In this document: in pieces, positions 54,620 through 64,000 of the stretch
Layout: each line of letters begins with the position of its first letter
Position numbering within the stretch: the stretch's first letter is position 1
From: Paralithodes platypus
Taxonomy: Eukaryota > Arthropoda > Malacostraca > Decapoda > Lithodidae
NCBI GenBank assembly: GCA_032716605.1
Contig: CM064509.1
Location: forward strand, 48,753,302 to 48,817,301
DNA: 64,000 nt
Direction: 5' to 3'
Position numbers and translations under genes: made by a program
The notes under the pieces: generated by a model
What the model was told of the DNA's origin: nothing
Databases searched by the model: none
The model's input: only the letters and a program-made list of their open reading frames with translations

Positions 54620-55069
54620 TTCATATTGCGCCTCCGCTTCCCTCGTGATGAGAGTATTGCTTCTATATACTGTATATATATATGTATATATATAGATATA
54701 TAATATATATAGATATTTTGTTGTCTATATTCCAACTACTCCCTCTCGGGCATAGGCTGAGAGCCTGCACATCCAACCGCTCAACACGGTGAAGCCTGCG
54801 ATGTCTTGTTCCAGTCTAGGGAGTGAGACACGTAAAGCATTAGAGTTCAACTCACGGCTCGAAGCAGCCCCATCTCTGAAGATGCTTTGCCTTCATGTTT
54901 CACTGTTTCACCACCTAGACTCGGACCCTCACTCTCAGAACGCCACCTATTGAGCAATTAACTCACTAGGCATTGGCCCCCTGTAGCATAGTTTGTGAAT
55001 ATTCATACAGTGTTATTTAATCAGGGAACAATAAGGGTATTGTTTTGGCGTTTCGGTGGGCTTTGTGGT
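54620..55069. other. unannotated stretch
   Basis: A short TA-rich tract at 54655-54720, then GC-richer sequence with no motif recognised. Confidence 0.35.
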
Positions 55070-55195
55070 AATGCACTGATACTAGGTACAGCACAAATTC
55101 CATCCCAATAATATCATCCCATTGATATATCGGGATTCGAACCTGGTACCATTGGATTACCAGGCCAGTGGAAAGACCACTCCACCACACCTCCC
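55070..55195 (-). mobile_element. tRNA-derived SINE
   Basis: Minus strand: A-box-like TGGTGGAGTGGTC and B box GGTTCGAATCC about 40-45 bp apart, with the anticodon-arm region TCCACTGGCCTGGTAATCCA between. A non-tRNA body (ATATATCAATGGGATGATAT) follows. It resembles a tRNA-derived SINE more than a working tRNA. Confidence 0.6.
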
Positions 55196-55954
55196 TATAT
55201 ATTTATATATAAGTATTATTGACACATGCTTTCAAAACAAAATTTTTGGTAGATAGGCAAACTGGGAGTTAATTCGATATACATATTGATGGATTTACTG
55301 ATTTTATTTCATATATAATATGATCCATAACTACTATGGAGCACGATAAAACATCGTTAAACAGAGAGAGAGAGAGAGAGAGAGGGGGGGAGGGAGAGAG
55401 CGAGAGCGAGAGAACGCAAAATTAATATGACACACAGGAATACTAGGAACAAGAAAAAATACCACTAGAAATTCTAAAAATACAATTATCCGATTTTAGG
55501 CGAAGAAGCTGTTGAGAATTTATGTCTGTGTGAGAGGCCCACAGACGGGAGGAGTGGCCTGGTCAGTATGACGGATGTGGAATTAAATCAGGTCACACGT
55601 GCAAGCTTGCCAAAATAATATATATTGGAGTTTTGCTTTCCGCTAAAAGTATTCATATAACTTTGTGGGATGTTGTCAGTTATTCTAGCATTACATATCA
55701 CTCCTTAATATTGGAATATTGGAGCATTCTTTAATAGACATATTCGAAGCATGGAATTGGAAATAATTGTTAAGCATACTTTGAACTTATAAAAGTTCGG
55801 CTATATCTGTATTTGACCACAGAATACGTTTTGTCTCTGATAATGTAACTTCGATACTACGTTCAATATTTAATTCCTTTAACATTCTTGCAATCCAAGA
55901 TTTTATCGTTAAAGCACAAACATTAGATTCTTACTCTGAGAGGTTATTTCTCTG
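55196..55954. other. unannotated stretch with GA-rich microsatellite
   Basis: (GA)n and GAGAGCGAGAGC at about 55362-55412. Nothing else recognised. Confidence 0.4.
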
Positions 55955-56271
55955 ACCAGTCAGGTTGTGTGTCAGGCTACTATAACCTAAATGTAGGATA
56001 CCGGTATATAATCTAACCAGTCAGGTTGTGTGTCAGGCTACTATAACCTAAATGTAGGATACCGGTATATAATCTCTCTGACCAGTCAGGTTGTGTGTCA
56101 GGCTACTATAACCTAAATGTAGGATACCGGTATATAATCTCTCTGACCAGTCAGGTTGTGTGTCAGGCTACTATAACCTAAATGTAGGATACCGGTATAT
56201 AATCTCTCTGACCAGTCAGGTTGTGTGTCAGGCTACTATAACCTAAATGTAGGATACCGGTATATAATCTC
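55955..56271 (+). repeat. 65-bp minisatellite, five copies
   Basis: ACCAGTCAGGTTGTGTGTCA, then GGCTACTATAACCTAAATG, then TAGGATACCGGTATATAATC, then TCTCTG. The first junction lacks CTCTG, giving a 60-bp unit. Units are otherwise identical by eye. Confidence 0.9.
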
Positions 56272-57070
56272 AATCGTACGAAATGGGTAAAAGAGATAAC
56301 AAAAACCGTGTTTTATAAAGGGTAAATAAATGGCCAGGTTTAGCATTCTCATTATCAACACAACATTTATTGCATACCAAGAACTCGTATAATTATACTG
56401 TACGCACTACTTCCTTTTTTTTTTTTTCTCTCTCTCTCTCTTTTGTTTTTATTGACAAGGCCATCAGCCCGTCAAGACTATTAGACCATACTATAAAATG
56501 TTAATTGCCAAGAACATCATATTACTGGAGTGTGGTAGAGGCAAGTATCACAATCCAGTATACGTCACAGGTCCAAAGCAATTAACAACAATAACATAAT
56601 AAAGGCCACATCAGCTGAGAAGAATAGTGCCAGGACAAAACACATTATTAAGAGCATCAACTGTCTAATTCATTATATGCAAATAAGCTAAACAAAAACA
56701 AAGTTTGAAGTTAATATTACTCAATAAGGAATTTTACAACAAATTCACGCATTTAACAAACTAAGCATAATTCTGGGTCCTGTGAACATAAGAAATAATG
56801 TTTAAAGACAATAGCATATATTGTAGGTAGTAGGGGTAGGCAGCCCCGCCCAGGGAAGTACTACCGCCAAGGTTTCGGGAGACTCAGGGAATAGCCTGAA
56901 TTCCATTTTCTCTCCCAGGCCTTGGTAGCTGGATACATATCTTTCTGCCTCACACATCAGGGGTATCAGGAAAACCCTCTTTATATAACATACACATCCA
57001 ACTTCACGACATTGCCCTACATTGCTATCCTCTATCCATAAAACACTACTCTTCCCACTACATATCATAC
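56272..57070. other. unannotated stretch upstream of LINE-B
   Basis: A pyrimidine run at 56413-56442. A LINE-B ORF1 was looked for and not recognised. A 139-codon minus-strand frame (56802-57218) overlaps the LINE-B start and has no recognisable domain. Confidence 0.35.
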
Positions 57071-58750
57071 ATGAAACACCATACACCTTACCCAATAAAT
57101 ATGGTAGTACAATTGTTAAGAGCAAACCTGGTGGTCCCTCGGATATCCACCCCCGGCAGGGTTGGGTCATTGACACAGGGCCCTCCCGGTCGTCATCATG
57201 CGACTGTGTCGAGAGCATTGCAACGTCCCAAAGCTGCTCGTCGGTGCAGCTTTTTCTTTAGCAATATAAGGGGACTTCACTCTAACATCAATTCTGTACA
57301 CCAATTTCTTCAAGCAGAATCCCCTACTGTCCTTTTATTGACAGAGACTCAAGTAACATCCACATATGACACGTCTAGATTTAATTTTCCATGTTATCAA
57401 CTGCTCCAAAATTTCAGACCTAAAGGAGGTGTATGTTGCTTCGCAAAATCTGAAATTGCCCTGGAGGAGGTTACTAGTTTCAATTGTCCCTATTTTGATT
57501 ATTCTATATACAAATTAATTTCTGCTGGTAAATTTAAATACATATGTTGCATCTACCGTTCCCCAAATACTCCTCCAGAGCAAAGTCTTTTTGATTATCT
57601 GTCCTCACAACTCAGTGTCCTCAACTTAAATGCTTCTTCTGAAATCACTGTGTTGGGTGATTTTAATGTCCATAATGTTGAATGGCTCACTCATTCAGCC
57701 AGGACTGATGATGCTGGTCTTGAATGTGAGCTATTTGCAGACTCATTTAATCTCACTCAACTAGTCAACCAACCCACCCGTGTACCAGATAATCCTAATC
57801 ATAATTCCCACCTTCTGGACTTATTTTTAACAACCAATTCAGACAATTATGATGTTACAGTGAGGTCCCCGCTTGGATCTTCTGATCACTGTCTGATACA
57901 GGCCAACTGTCTATCACCTACCACACCTTCCCACTCTGAACCTGTTTTGGTGACTAAATGGCATTACGATAGGGCAGACTGGGAGGGTCTTCAGGGTTTC
58001 TTTATTGATATTCCCTGGACCTCTTTCTTTTATAATGATGCACACTCCACCTTGAGCCACATACAAGATTTTGTAAAAATTGGAATGGAAACTTGTATTC
58101 CTCATCAAAAGTACAGTAAAAGATCTAATTCACCTAAATGGTTTGACCATAATTGTGCTAGAGTAACTGAACAAAAAGCAATAGCCTACAATGCATACAC
58201 AAGATCGAAAACTCATGAAGCCTTTAATTACTTTAGAAACATCAGAAATCATGCCAAAACTGTATTAAACCTAACTAAATCAAACTTTCTCCACAAGCAG
58301 GCAAATAAACTTCTAAATAATCCAAATGATAAAAAAATTGTTTGGTCTACTCTTAACTCATTCAAATCCAACTTCACTACTGCTTCATCCATTCCACCAT
58401 TAAAATCTCCGACTGGCAATCTTGTAAGTGACCCACGAGGTAAAGCTAACCTTCTTGCGGATATTTTCTCCACCAACTCAACCTTAGATGAAATAAATCA
58501 AGATGTCCCTGTACTTAATTTTAATTCGCCTGAAATTCCCTCACTTAAGATCCACACCAGACATGTCAAAACTATTTTGCAGAATCTCTCAGTAGATAAG
58601 GCTCCTGGTCCAGATGAAATTCCTCCAATAGTACTTAAGAATTGCTCCTTGGTGCTCGCTCCTGTATTGGCAAAAAAATTTCCGTCTGTGTACTCATACC
58701 TCATGCTTCCCAGTACCCTGGAAAGAAGCAAACATCCATCCAGTTCCTAA
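57071..58750 (+). pseudogene. LINE-B APE-type endonuclease and linker (frame 1, ends by frameshift)
   Basis: 559 codons. The first ~60 residues are not recognisable and the ATG is uncertain. The endonuclease spans about residues 60-280, with SNIRG (64-68), TETQ (91-94, catalytic Glu), YRSP (162-165), GDFN (196-199) and SDH (271-273), which is a complete catalytic set. A linker with NFRNIRNHAK follows, then the RT opening DKAPGPDEIPPIVLKN. After about residue 535 the frame runs out of homology. A run of seven A at 58672-58678 has one base too many, and the RT continues in the next frame. It nicks target DNA to prime reverse transcription. The single lesion at a homopolymer could be a sequencing error. 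Confidence 0.9.
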
Positions 58751-60098
58751 AAAAGGTGCCTCTTCAGATCCATCAAACTACAGACCAATAGCTATAACTT
58801 CCACTCTTGGTAAAGTCTTTGAAATTATATTAAATAATCACATAATTAAGCATCTTGAGAATAATAAATTAATCAGTGATATACAATATGGTTTTAGACG
58901 ATGTCGATCAACTGCAGACATGCTTTGCCTTCTTACGCATCAAATCAACCAAGCTACAGACCAACATGGTGAAACACATACAATAGCACTGGATATATCA
59001 AAGGCATTTGATAGAGTCTGGCATCAATCCTTATTGTCGAAGATGTCACACTACGGCCTTGCATCATTAGTTCCACTAATTTCTTCTTATCTTCATAACA
59101 GAAAAGTATGTGTAATGGTAGATGGCCTTTATTCTCAATTTCACTCAATAAATGCTGGTGTTCCCCAGGGATCAGTTTTGGCCCCAATTCTGTTCCTCAT
59201 TCATATCAATGATCTCATATCTACCACTCATAATCCAATACATTCCTACGCAGATGACTCAACACTCCACAGTTCCTTCACATTTACCAATTCTTTCACC
59301 CAACCCGATCTTATAAATTCAAAAATAAACACTGCAATTTCTCTGAACCAGGACCTTTCTAGAATTGATGGATGGGGACAAAAGAATCTAGTTTCATTTA
59401 ATGCACAGAAAACCAAATACATTCAATTTTCTAACCGACAGAATCTCACTGACTCCCATATATTTGTTAATGATGTAAATATTCCCACTTCCCCTAGTAT
59501 TGACATTCTCGGTGTAACATTAACTACTAACTTGAGCTGGACACATTATGTTAGAAGCATTGCTAAGAATGCCTCTAAAAAACTGGGACTCCTGTACAGA
59601 GTTCGAGAATTCTTCACTGACGAGCAGTTGGCCGTGATATATAAAAGTCATGTGCGTTCTCAGATGGATTACTGTTCACCTCTGTGGGGTGGAAGTGGAG
59701 TGGTTACATTGAGGCAGTTGGACAAAATTCAAAATAAAGCTATTAGATTAATCAATAACCCTGCAATCACACAGGACCTTCCTACATTATCCATACAAAG
59801 AAACGTTGCATCCCTTGCATTATTCTACAGATATTTTCACAGCAATTGTTCCGAGGTACTTGCTTCAATTGTGCCGCCTCTCCACATCTTTCCGCGTAGA
59901 ACTAGGGCAGCTGAGAGCGCCCATGAATTTACACTTTCTCCTCCACAATGCAGAACTTCTGCTTATCAGAATTCCTTTATCCCCAGAGCTACTACTCTTT
60001 GGAATTCACTTCCCTCGAATTGCTTTCCACAAACTTACAATCTGCAAATGTTTAAATCCAGTTGTTACAAACATTTTATGAATGGAGGATGCCTTTAG
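58680..60098 (+). pseudogene. LINE-B reverse transcriptase (frame 2)
   Basis: Open from the frameshift to the stop at 60099, so longer than the stretch that starts at the ATG at 58920. It includes the N-Y-R-P-I-A-I block, DIQYGFRRCRSTAD, motif A ALDISKAFDRVWH (about 58987-59025), AGVPQGSVLAPILF (about 59155-59195), catalytic YADD (about 59248-59259) and FNAQKTKYIQF. The post-RT block has DYCSPLWGGSG and ends in RATTLWNSLPSNCFPQTYNL. All RT catalytic residues are intact. The 3' tail follows. It resembles LINE-A ORF2 along its whole length, so the two belong to one clade (Jockey/CR1-like; the exact clade is not settled here). Confidence 0.9.
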
Positions 60099-60189
60099 GC
60101 ACATGGACCTTTTTGTTTTATCTGTGTTTTTCCTTCCTCCGTTCATTGTCTCTTTAAAAAAAACAAAAAAAACAAAAAAAAGTATGCTA

Positions 60190-62420
60190 TAAAGGAACAT
60201 AGGATATAAAGTAAAACACTACCACCAAAAATAAAACTCAAGCTACAACTCTCTGAATAAATTAGTCTCTTTCAAGAAAGCCCTCAACCACACCAATATC
60301 CTCATCACCCAAGATCAAGTCCAAAGTGATGGGGACGTTATTTGTCCTGCAGTACATCAGGAGAGGGCTACGCTCCTCCACAAATCTACCACAGGACAAA
60401 ATTATGTGGATGAATTGCACCACAGGTGGTTCATTGCGACGGGAATACACGGTACATATAAGGTTTCATGTGTGTTAGAAAGGTACAATTCATCCTGAGT
60501 CTCGGAGGGATATCCTCCTCCCTACGAGAGCGACGGGTAGGCGAGGGCCAAACCCCAAGGGTCAGTTTGACTGACTGTATAGCCAGGTCGGTCCACTGAC
60601 TTTGCCACTGAGGAGTCATTGATTTCTTACCGAAAGAGAGACTTGACTGTAGATTCCGAGGAACGTCCCACAACCCCTCAAGTTCTACCACCGATTGCGG
60701 CCATTTCAGAAGAATCCGTCCTACATGAATTTATTGCCTGAAGGGCTGACTTGGAATCTGAAAAAATTACAAAGCTTTCATGAGGAGAAGCTTCAGCAAA
60801 ATCTTTGGCACGGTCAATTGTAAAAAGTTCAGAAGATATTACAGAATGGATCGGCAAACGGTACCTGAGGCGACACTCGATCACCCACACATTCATTCGT
60901 CTTTAGAGTTATCGGTGTAGAGGTGGAAATAAGCTAGGAGTCTAATGAGGACCGATCGAAAATGCTGGCGAATTTCGACCTCTGGTGCCTGACATTTGGG
61001 AGAATGGAGCCACTGGGTGTCGACCGGAAAATTGGGCTTTTCCCGAGGAACTATCTTTAATACAGCCAGCTGGTCAACATTAGAGACGTCATAGCCCAGC
61101 TTTCGCTTTAGGGAGTGAGGCTGTACAGCTACCGATTTGAAGGCCCCATGCAGCACATGCTCGTACTGCAGGATCGAGGATCCCACAAGCCGGAAGGCCA
61201 AGCGAATATTTCTGGTGCAAAGAGATGCCGAATGAGAGTAGCATGCGGTCACGAGGAAGACAGACGGGTGGCACATTAGCTTCCACTTTCTTGCACTCCA
61301 CACGAGTACACGTACACCAAAGGGCTCCAAGACACAGATGCAAAACATCCAAACTCCTTAAGGTACAACCGGACACCGACCCATACACCTGCAGCCATAG
61401 TCAATTTTGGAACGAAAGATGCACTTATACACCATTAGTAAAGACGTTCTGTCGGCTCCCCGATAAGGGCCAAAAAGGTATTTAAGGACATTTAACCATT
61501 TACTGCAAGAATTAATCAAATATGCGACATGAGATTTCCAATTGAGCTTGCGATCAAAGTGCAGACCCAAGAACTTGATTGCATTTTTGAAAGTGTATCG
61601 GCTAATTATCAAAAGTGATATTTAAATTAGTTAAGTTACGTTTATGAGTAAAAATTACACCGACACACTTAGCAACGAAAAACGTAAAGCACCACCGAAA
61701 GGCCCATAGATGGACGGAATCAAAGGCCACTTGAATCCGCCCAGCCGAAAATTACATCTTGGGGGAAGAATGCCACAACGTGCAATCATCAGTGTACAAA
61801 GTGTATATAAGATTCCGGGTGACAGGATCGGAAGACAGAATATCAATAATCATTACACAAAATAACAAAGGCACACTGCCTTGCGGCACCCAGTTCTCCT
61901 GAACAGAAACGTCCGATGTTAGGTGATGGGGCAAGCTGACCGCAAAAGATTGGTCAGAAATGAAGTTATAAATAATAATGGGAAAATTAACTCTGAAGCG
62001 GGAAGCATAGAGTTTCGTAAGTATTCCGTGTCACCATGTTGTATCGTAAGCTTTATAAATATCTTAACAAAATTCCTATAATGAATTGATTATTTGCAAA
62101 TGTTTCAGCGATACAATGCTCCAAATTAATTAAATGTTCTAGTGTATGTCTGTGTATACAGAAGCCACATTGCTGAAAATATAAAATTTTCTTCGACTCT
62201 AAAACAAAAAGAAATCTAACGTTAACCATCATTTCAAAGACTTTACATAGACATTCCGTCAATGCAATAAGACAAAACAGCTTGGGATCTGTAAGGCGGC
62301 CCGGGCTCTTCGGGATCAGTATGACGTGCGCAAAATGAGTTTAGAAACATTTGAGACGTCCAAATTTCATTACGCACTATTTAAAAAGCTTATGTCATAT
62401 TATTATCAGACCATATCTTT
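60190..62420 (-). pseudogene. I-like LINE with RT, RNase H and C-terminal domain (broken)
   Basis: Minus strand, in order. Near 62262-62060: CLCKVFEMMVNVRFL, QQCGFCIHRHTLEHL, INLEHCIAETFANNQ (RT opening). Around 61950-61840: a GxPQGSVPLLF-type block (VPQGSVPLLFCVMIIDIL). At 61800: TLYTDDCTLWH (catalytic Y-x-D-D). At 61600: KFLGLHFDRKLNWKSHV. At 60930-60700: LYTDNSKDE and FVIFSDSKSALQAI (RNase H). At 60450-60290: a HIILSCGRFVEER block resembling the C-terminal zinc-like region. RNase H places it in the I/Nimb-like group, in contrast to LINE-A and LINE-B. Many stops and frameshifts. The 3' end faces LINE-B. Confidence 0.75.
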
Positions 62421-63385
62421 ATTCAGTGTGATACGTATCTTGATCCTCAAGTGGTTAACTTGATGAATCTAGATAGCACAGAGATATATATTAAGGTATC
62501 AGTCAGCTGAAGGCAAAAAAAAGTAAAATCTTATAAACACAAATCCTGTTGTTGCTTCCTTTCCTTTTGGATCTTAGGACTTAGTATCCTTTATTGACTG
62601 ATACTCTTTAATTATGAAAAATACTGAAACTAATTAAAGTCATGTAGTATTTATAAAGAATTATTATTTAACCGAAGCTTAGTAGGCTATGGTTATGAAC
62701 CGAAGAAGTTATATCTAAAGAAGGACTATTAATTCTATAAAAAGTCTTGACAGATAAATATTAAAGTAAGAATACTTCTGTCTCTTACCCTTTTTGAAAT
62801 GAATAGATAGTTTCTTATATGTCCTTTTATTTATATTTAATGTAATTATTCTTGGTTCTTGTCTTACGTTAACAGTATTATATTATTATTATCATCAGGA
62901 TTAATATCAAAGTCACATAAAAAGTTAGATATATTTAATAATTAGTTAAATGTATTTCTTAACCACGTAACATTGAGGTTTGATTATGAGTAAATTAAGT
63001 TACAGGATCGCTTCATAGATTCGATTCAGGTCTCACTCAAATAATATGAAAAGCAAATATAATATTTTGAAGCTAAAATAATTTTCTTCAGCTTAGGAAA
63101 TCACTAGAAGTAATATTAACACAGCCATGTTAGTCTAAGGCGATATTACTAATATGAGACAATAGCATCACCGTACTAAGCACCGTTATGCAATGTAAGC
63201 TTAATTAAAAGAAAATGAAAGAACTCGTAAGTATTAATATAATAAATAGTATTACTTTCATCATAACCCAACTACTTAAAGAGTTGCTTTAGTCCACAAG
63301 TTAGTCAACTAAAATAGTTAAGTACATAATAGTAGCGTTAACGTTAATTCCCAATCACATATCTCTCTAACCAACATAACGTAAG
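62421..63385. other. unannotated AT-rich stretch
   Basis: No coding, RNA or repeat signal recognised. Confidence 0.4.
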
Positions 63386-63847
63386 TGTTTACACCGAACA
63401 CACTTAACACACACTTATATAATCTGACTGACAGTCACAATCCCATTATAATACTTCACCCCGTCTTCCTCCAGCTGCAAGTTCACCTTCCCCAACTCCA
63501 AATGAGACTGATTTGAATGCCCACTACTCGGGTCTTATATACTAAACAATGATGGTGTAGGAACGAATCAGGAGGCGAGTAATGGTGCGCGCCCCTATCA
63601 TAGCTCCTCGAGTTGCGTAGCAGGTGCGTGGTCCAATGGAGGCTCCTGGCGTCGATCATACGTCATAGCGTCGGGGTCATCGAAGTAGTTTGCAGGGTCC
63701 CCTATGACGCACGCAGGTGTGAAGGCTTGTTTGCTGGTATGCGGACGAGCTGGTTTCCCACTCGCTGGTTCGCTCGCTAGTCTGCTTCGCCGCTTGGGTA
63801 GTTTGACACTCCTTCAACTCTTAATTCTAACTCTAAATTAACATACA
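63386..63847 (+). repeat. probable 5' LTR of an element continuing past the window
   Basis: A possible TG start at TGTTTACACCG (63386) and an end at ATACA (63847), followed within about 10 bp by a primer-binding-like site. Inside are CTTATATAAT, a CCAAT-containing GTCCAATGG and a GC-rich part (63550-63800) unlike its AT-rich surroundings. The left boundary is a guess, since no second LTR is in view. Confidence 0.4.
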
Positions 63848-63857
63848 GGGCTCCGTA

Positions 63858-63869
63858 TGTCAGAAGTGG
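63858..63869 (+). promoter_or_regulatory. primer binding site resembling tRNA-Leu 3' end
   Basis: TGTCAGAAGTGG is complementary to the acceptor 3' region of a common eukaryotic tRNA-Leu (CCACTTCTGACA). The TGG expected before it has drifted. Several metazoan Gypsy elements use such a site. The DNA after it is open from an ATG at 63964 to TGA at the window end, too short to judge. Confidence 0.5.
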
Positions 63870-64000
63870 TATCATTAATATAAAAGAAACATATTTGTTT
63901 TTGTGTTATTTTATGGTTTAACTATTCTTCCAGATTTAGCTTTTAGATTCGATTGTTCAACATGATGAAGCCTAGAGGTCCCATTCCAGGTGACGACTGA

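Larger units (their letters stand above)
57071..60183 (+). mobile_element. LINE-B, nearly full-length ORF2 of a LINE-A-related non-LTR retrotransposon
   Basis: EN and RT domains are in order on one strand. A 3' UTR (GGCACATGGACCTTTTTG) follows, ending in an A-rich tail with two C interruptions at about 60157-60182. Only one frameshift (58672-58681) separates it from a single ORF of about 1,000 codons. No ORF1 was found upstream. It meets the minus-strand I-like LINE tail to tail. Confidence 0.9.

Noticed and set aside
56802..57218. A 139-residue host protein on the minus strand
   Set aside because: It overlaps the LINE-B start, shows no domain, and has no exon signals that I could support.

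Overview
This window looks like repeat-dominated intergenic DNA from an arthropod nuclear genome, most likely a crustacean and perhaps a decapod. The lineage is inferred from three things: CCTAA/TTAGG-type telomere-like arrays (21133-21158 and 28078-28105), very heavy microsatellite load, and many non-LTR, Penelope-like and TTAA-type elements. No species-diagnostic gene is present. I found no convincing host protein-coding gene, rRNA or functional tRNA. Nearly every reading frame with recognisable similarity belongs to a transposable element, and most are broken.

Family labels used here are mine. LINE-A is a non-LTR retrotransposon with an APE-type endonuclease and reverse transcriptase (RT). 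It has about a dozen pieces, including one intact RT half at 33052-34392, degraded long copies at 10.8-13.4, 15.3-17.7, 40.2-42.5, 42.5-44.0 and 51.9-53.6 kb, and 3' stubs elsewhere. LINE-B (57.07-60.18 kb) is related to LINE-A, nearly full length, and broken by one frameshift. RTE-like LINEs with GATA/GACT-type 3' microsatellite tails lie at 5.9, 28.9, 47.4 and 49.1 kb. CR1-like 3' fragments lie at 8.6-10.6, 13.5 and 31.3 kb. A further LINE at 28.4-30.6 kb and an I-like LINE with RNase H at 60.2-62.4 kb are both on the minus strand. Penelope-like elements (GIY-YIG endonuclease, inverted terminal arms) lie at 18.4-19.9, 52.05-52.8 and 53.6-54.6 kb. LTR elements are a BEL/Pao RT piece (0.6-1.0 kb), a probable Gypsy-type relic between two LTR-like repeats (2.07-5.3 kb), and the 5' end of an element entering at the right edge (63.4 kb onward, with a tRNA-Leu-like primer binding site).

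Layered on these are non-autonomous DNA transposons that target TTAA (6.76, 9.87, 11.92, 43.35, 46.05 with a nested 46.59, and 50.40 kb), tRNA-derived SINEs, and four large minisatellites: 21.34-22.17 (42 bp), 23.15-24.11 (53 bp), 26.87-27.63 (42 bp) and 55.95-56.27 kb (65 bp). A 3.7-kb region at 34.9-38.6 kb contains three long palindromes between nested copies of one terminal inverted repeat, with GCGA-rich flanks. I recognise no coding sequence in it, and it is the best candidate for an undescribed element.

The genes do not act together as a pathway. The window records successive insertions, several datable by nesting: a TTAA element inside a LINE inside older sequence, an RTE LINE with a 9-bp target duplication inside another LINE, and a Penelope-like element inside LINE-A. 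The most notable patterns are a minisatellite that seems to have grown from the terminal repeat of a TTAA element, and two TTAA elements that hit the same TTAA of the LINE-A RT gene in different copies.
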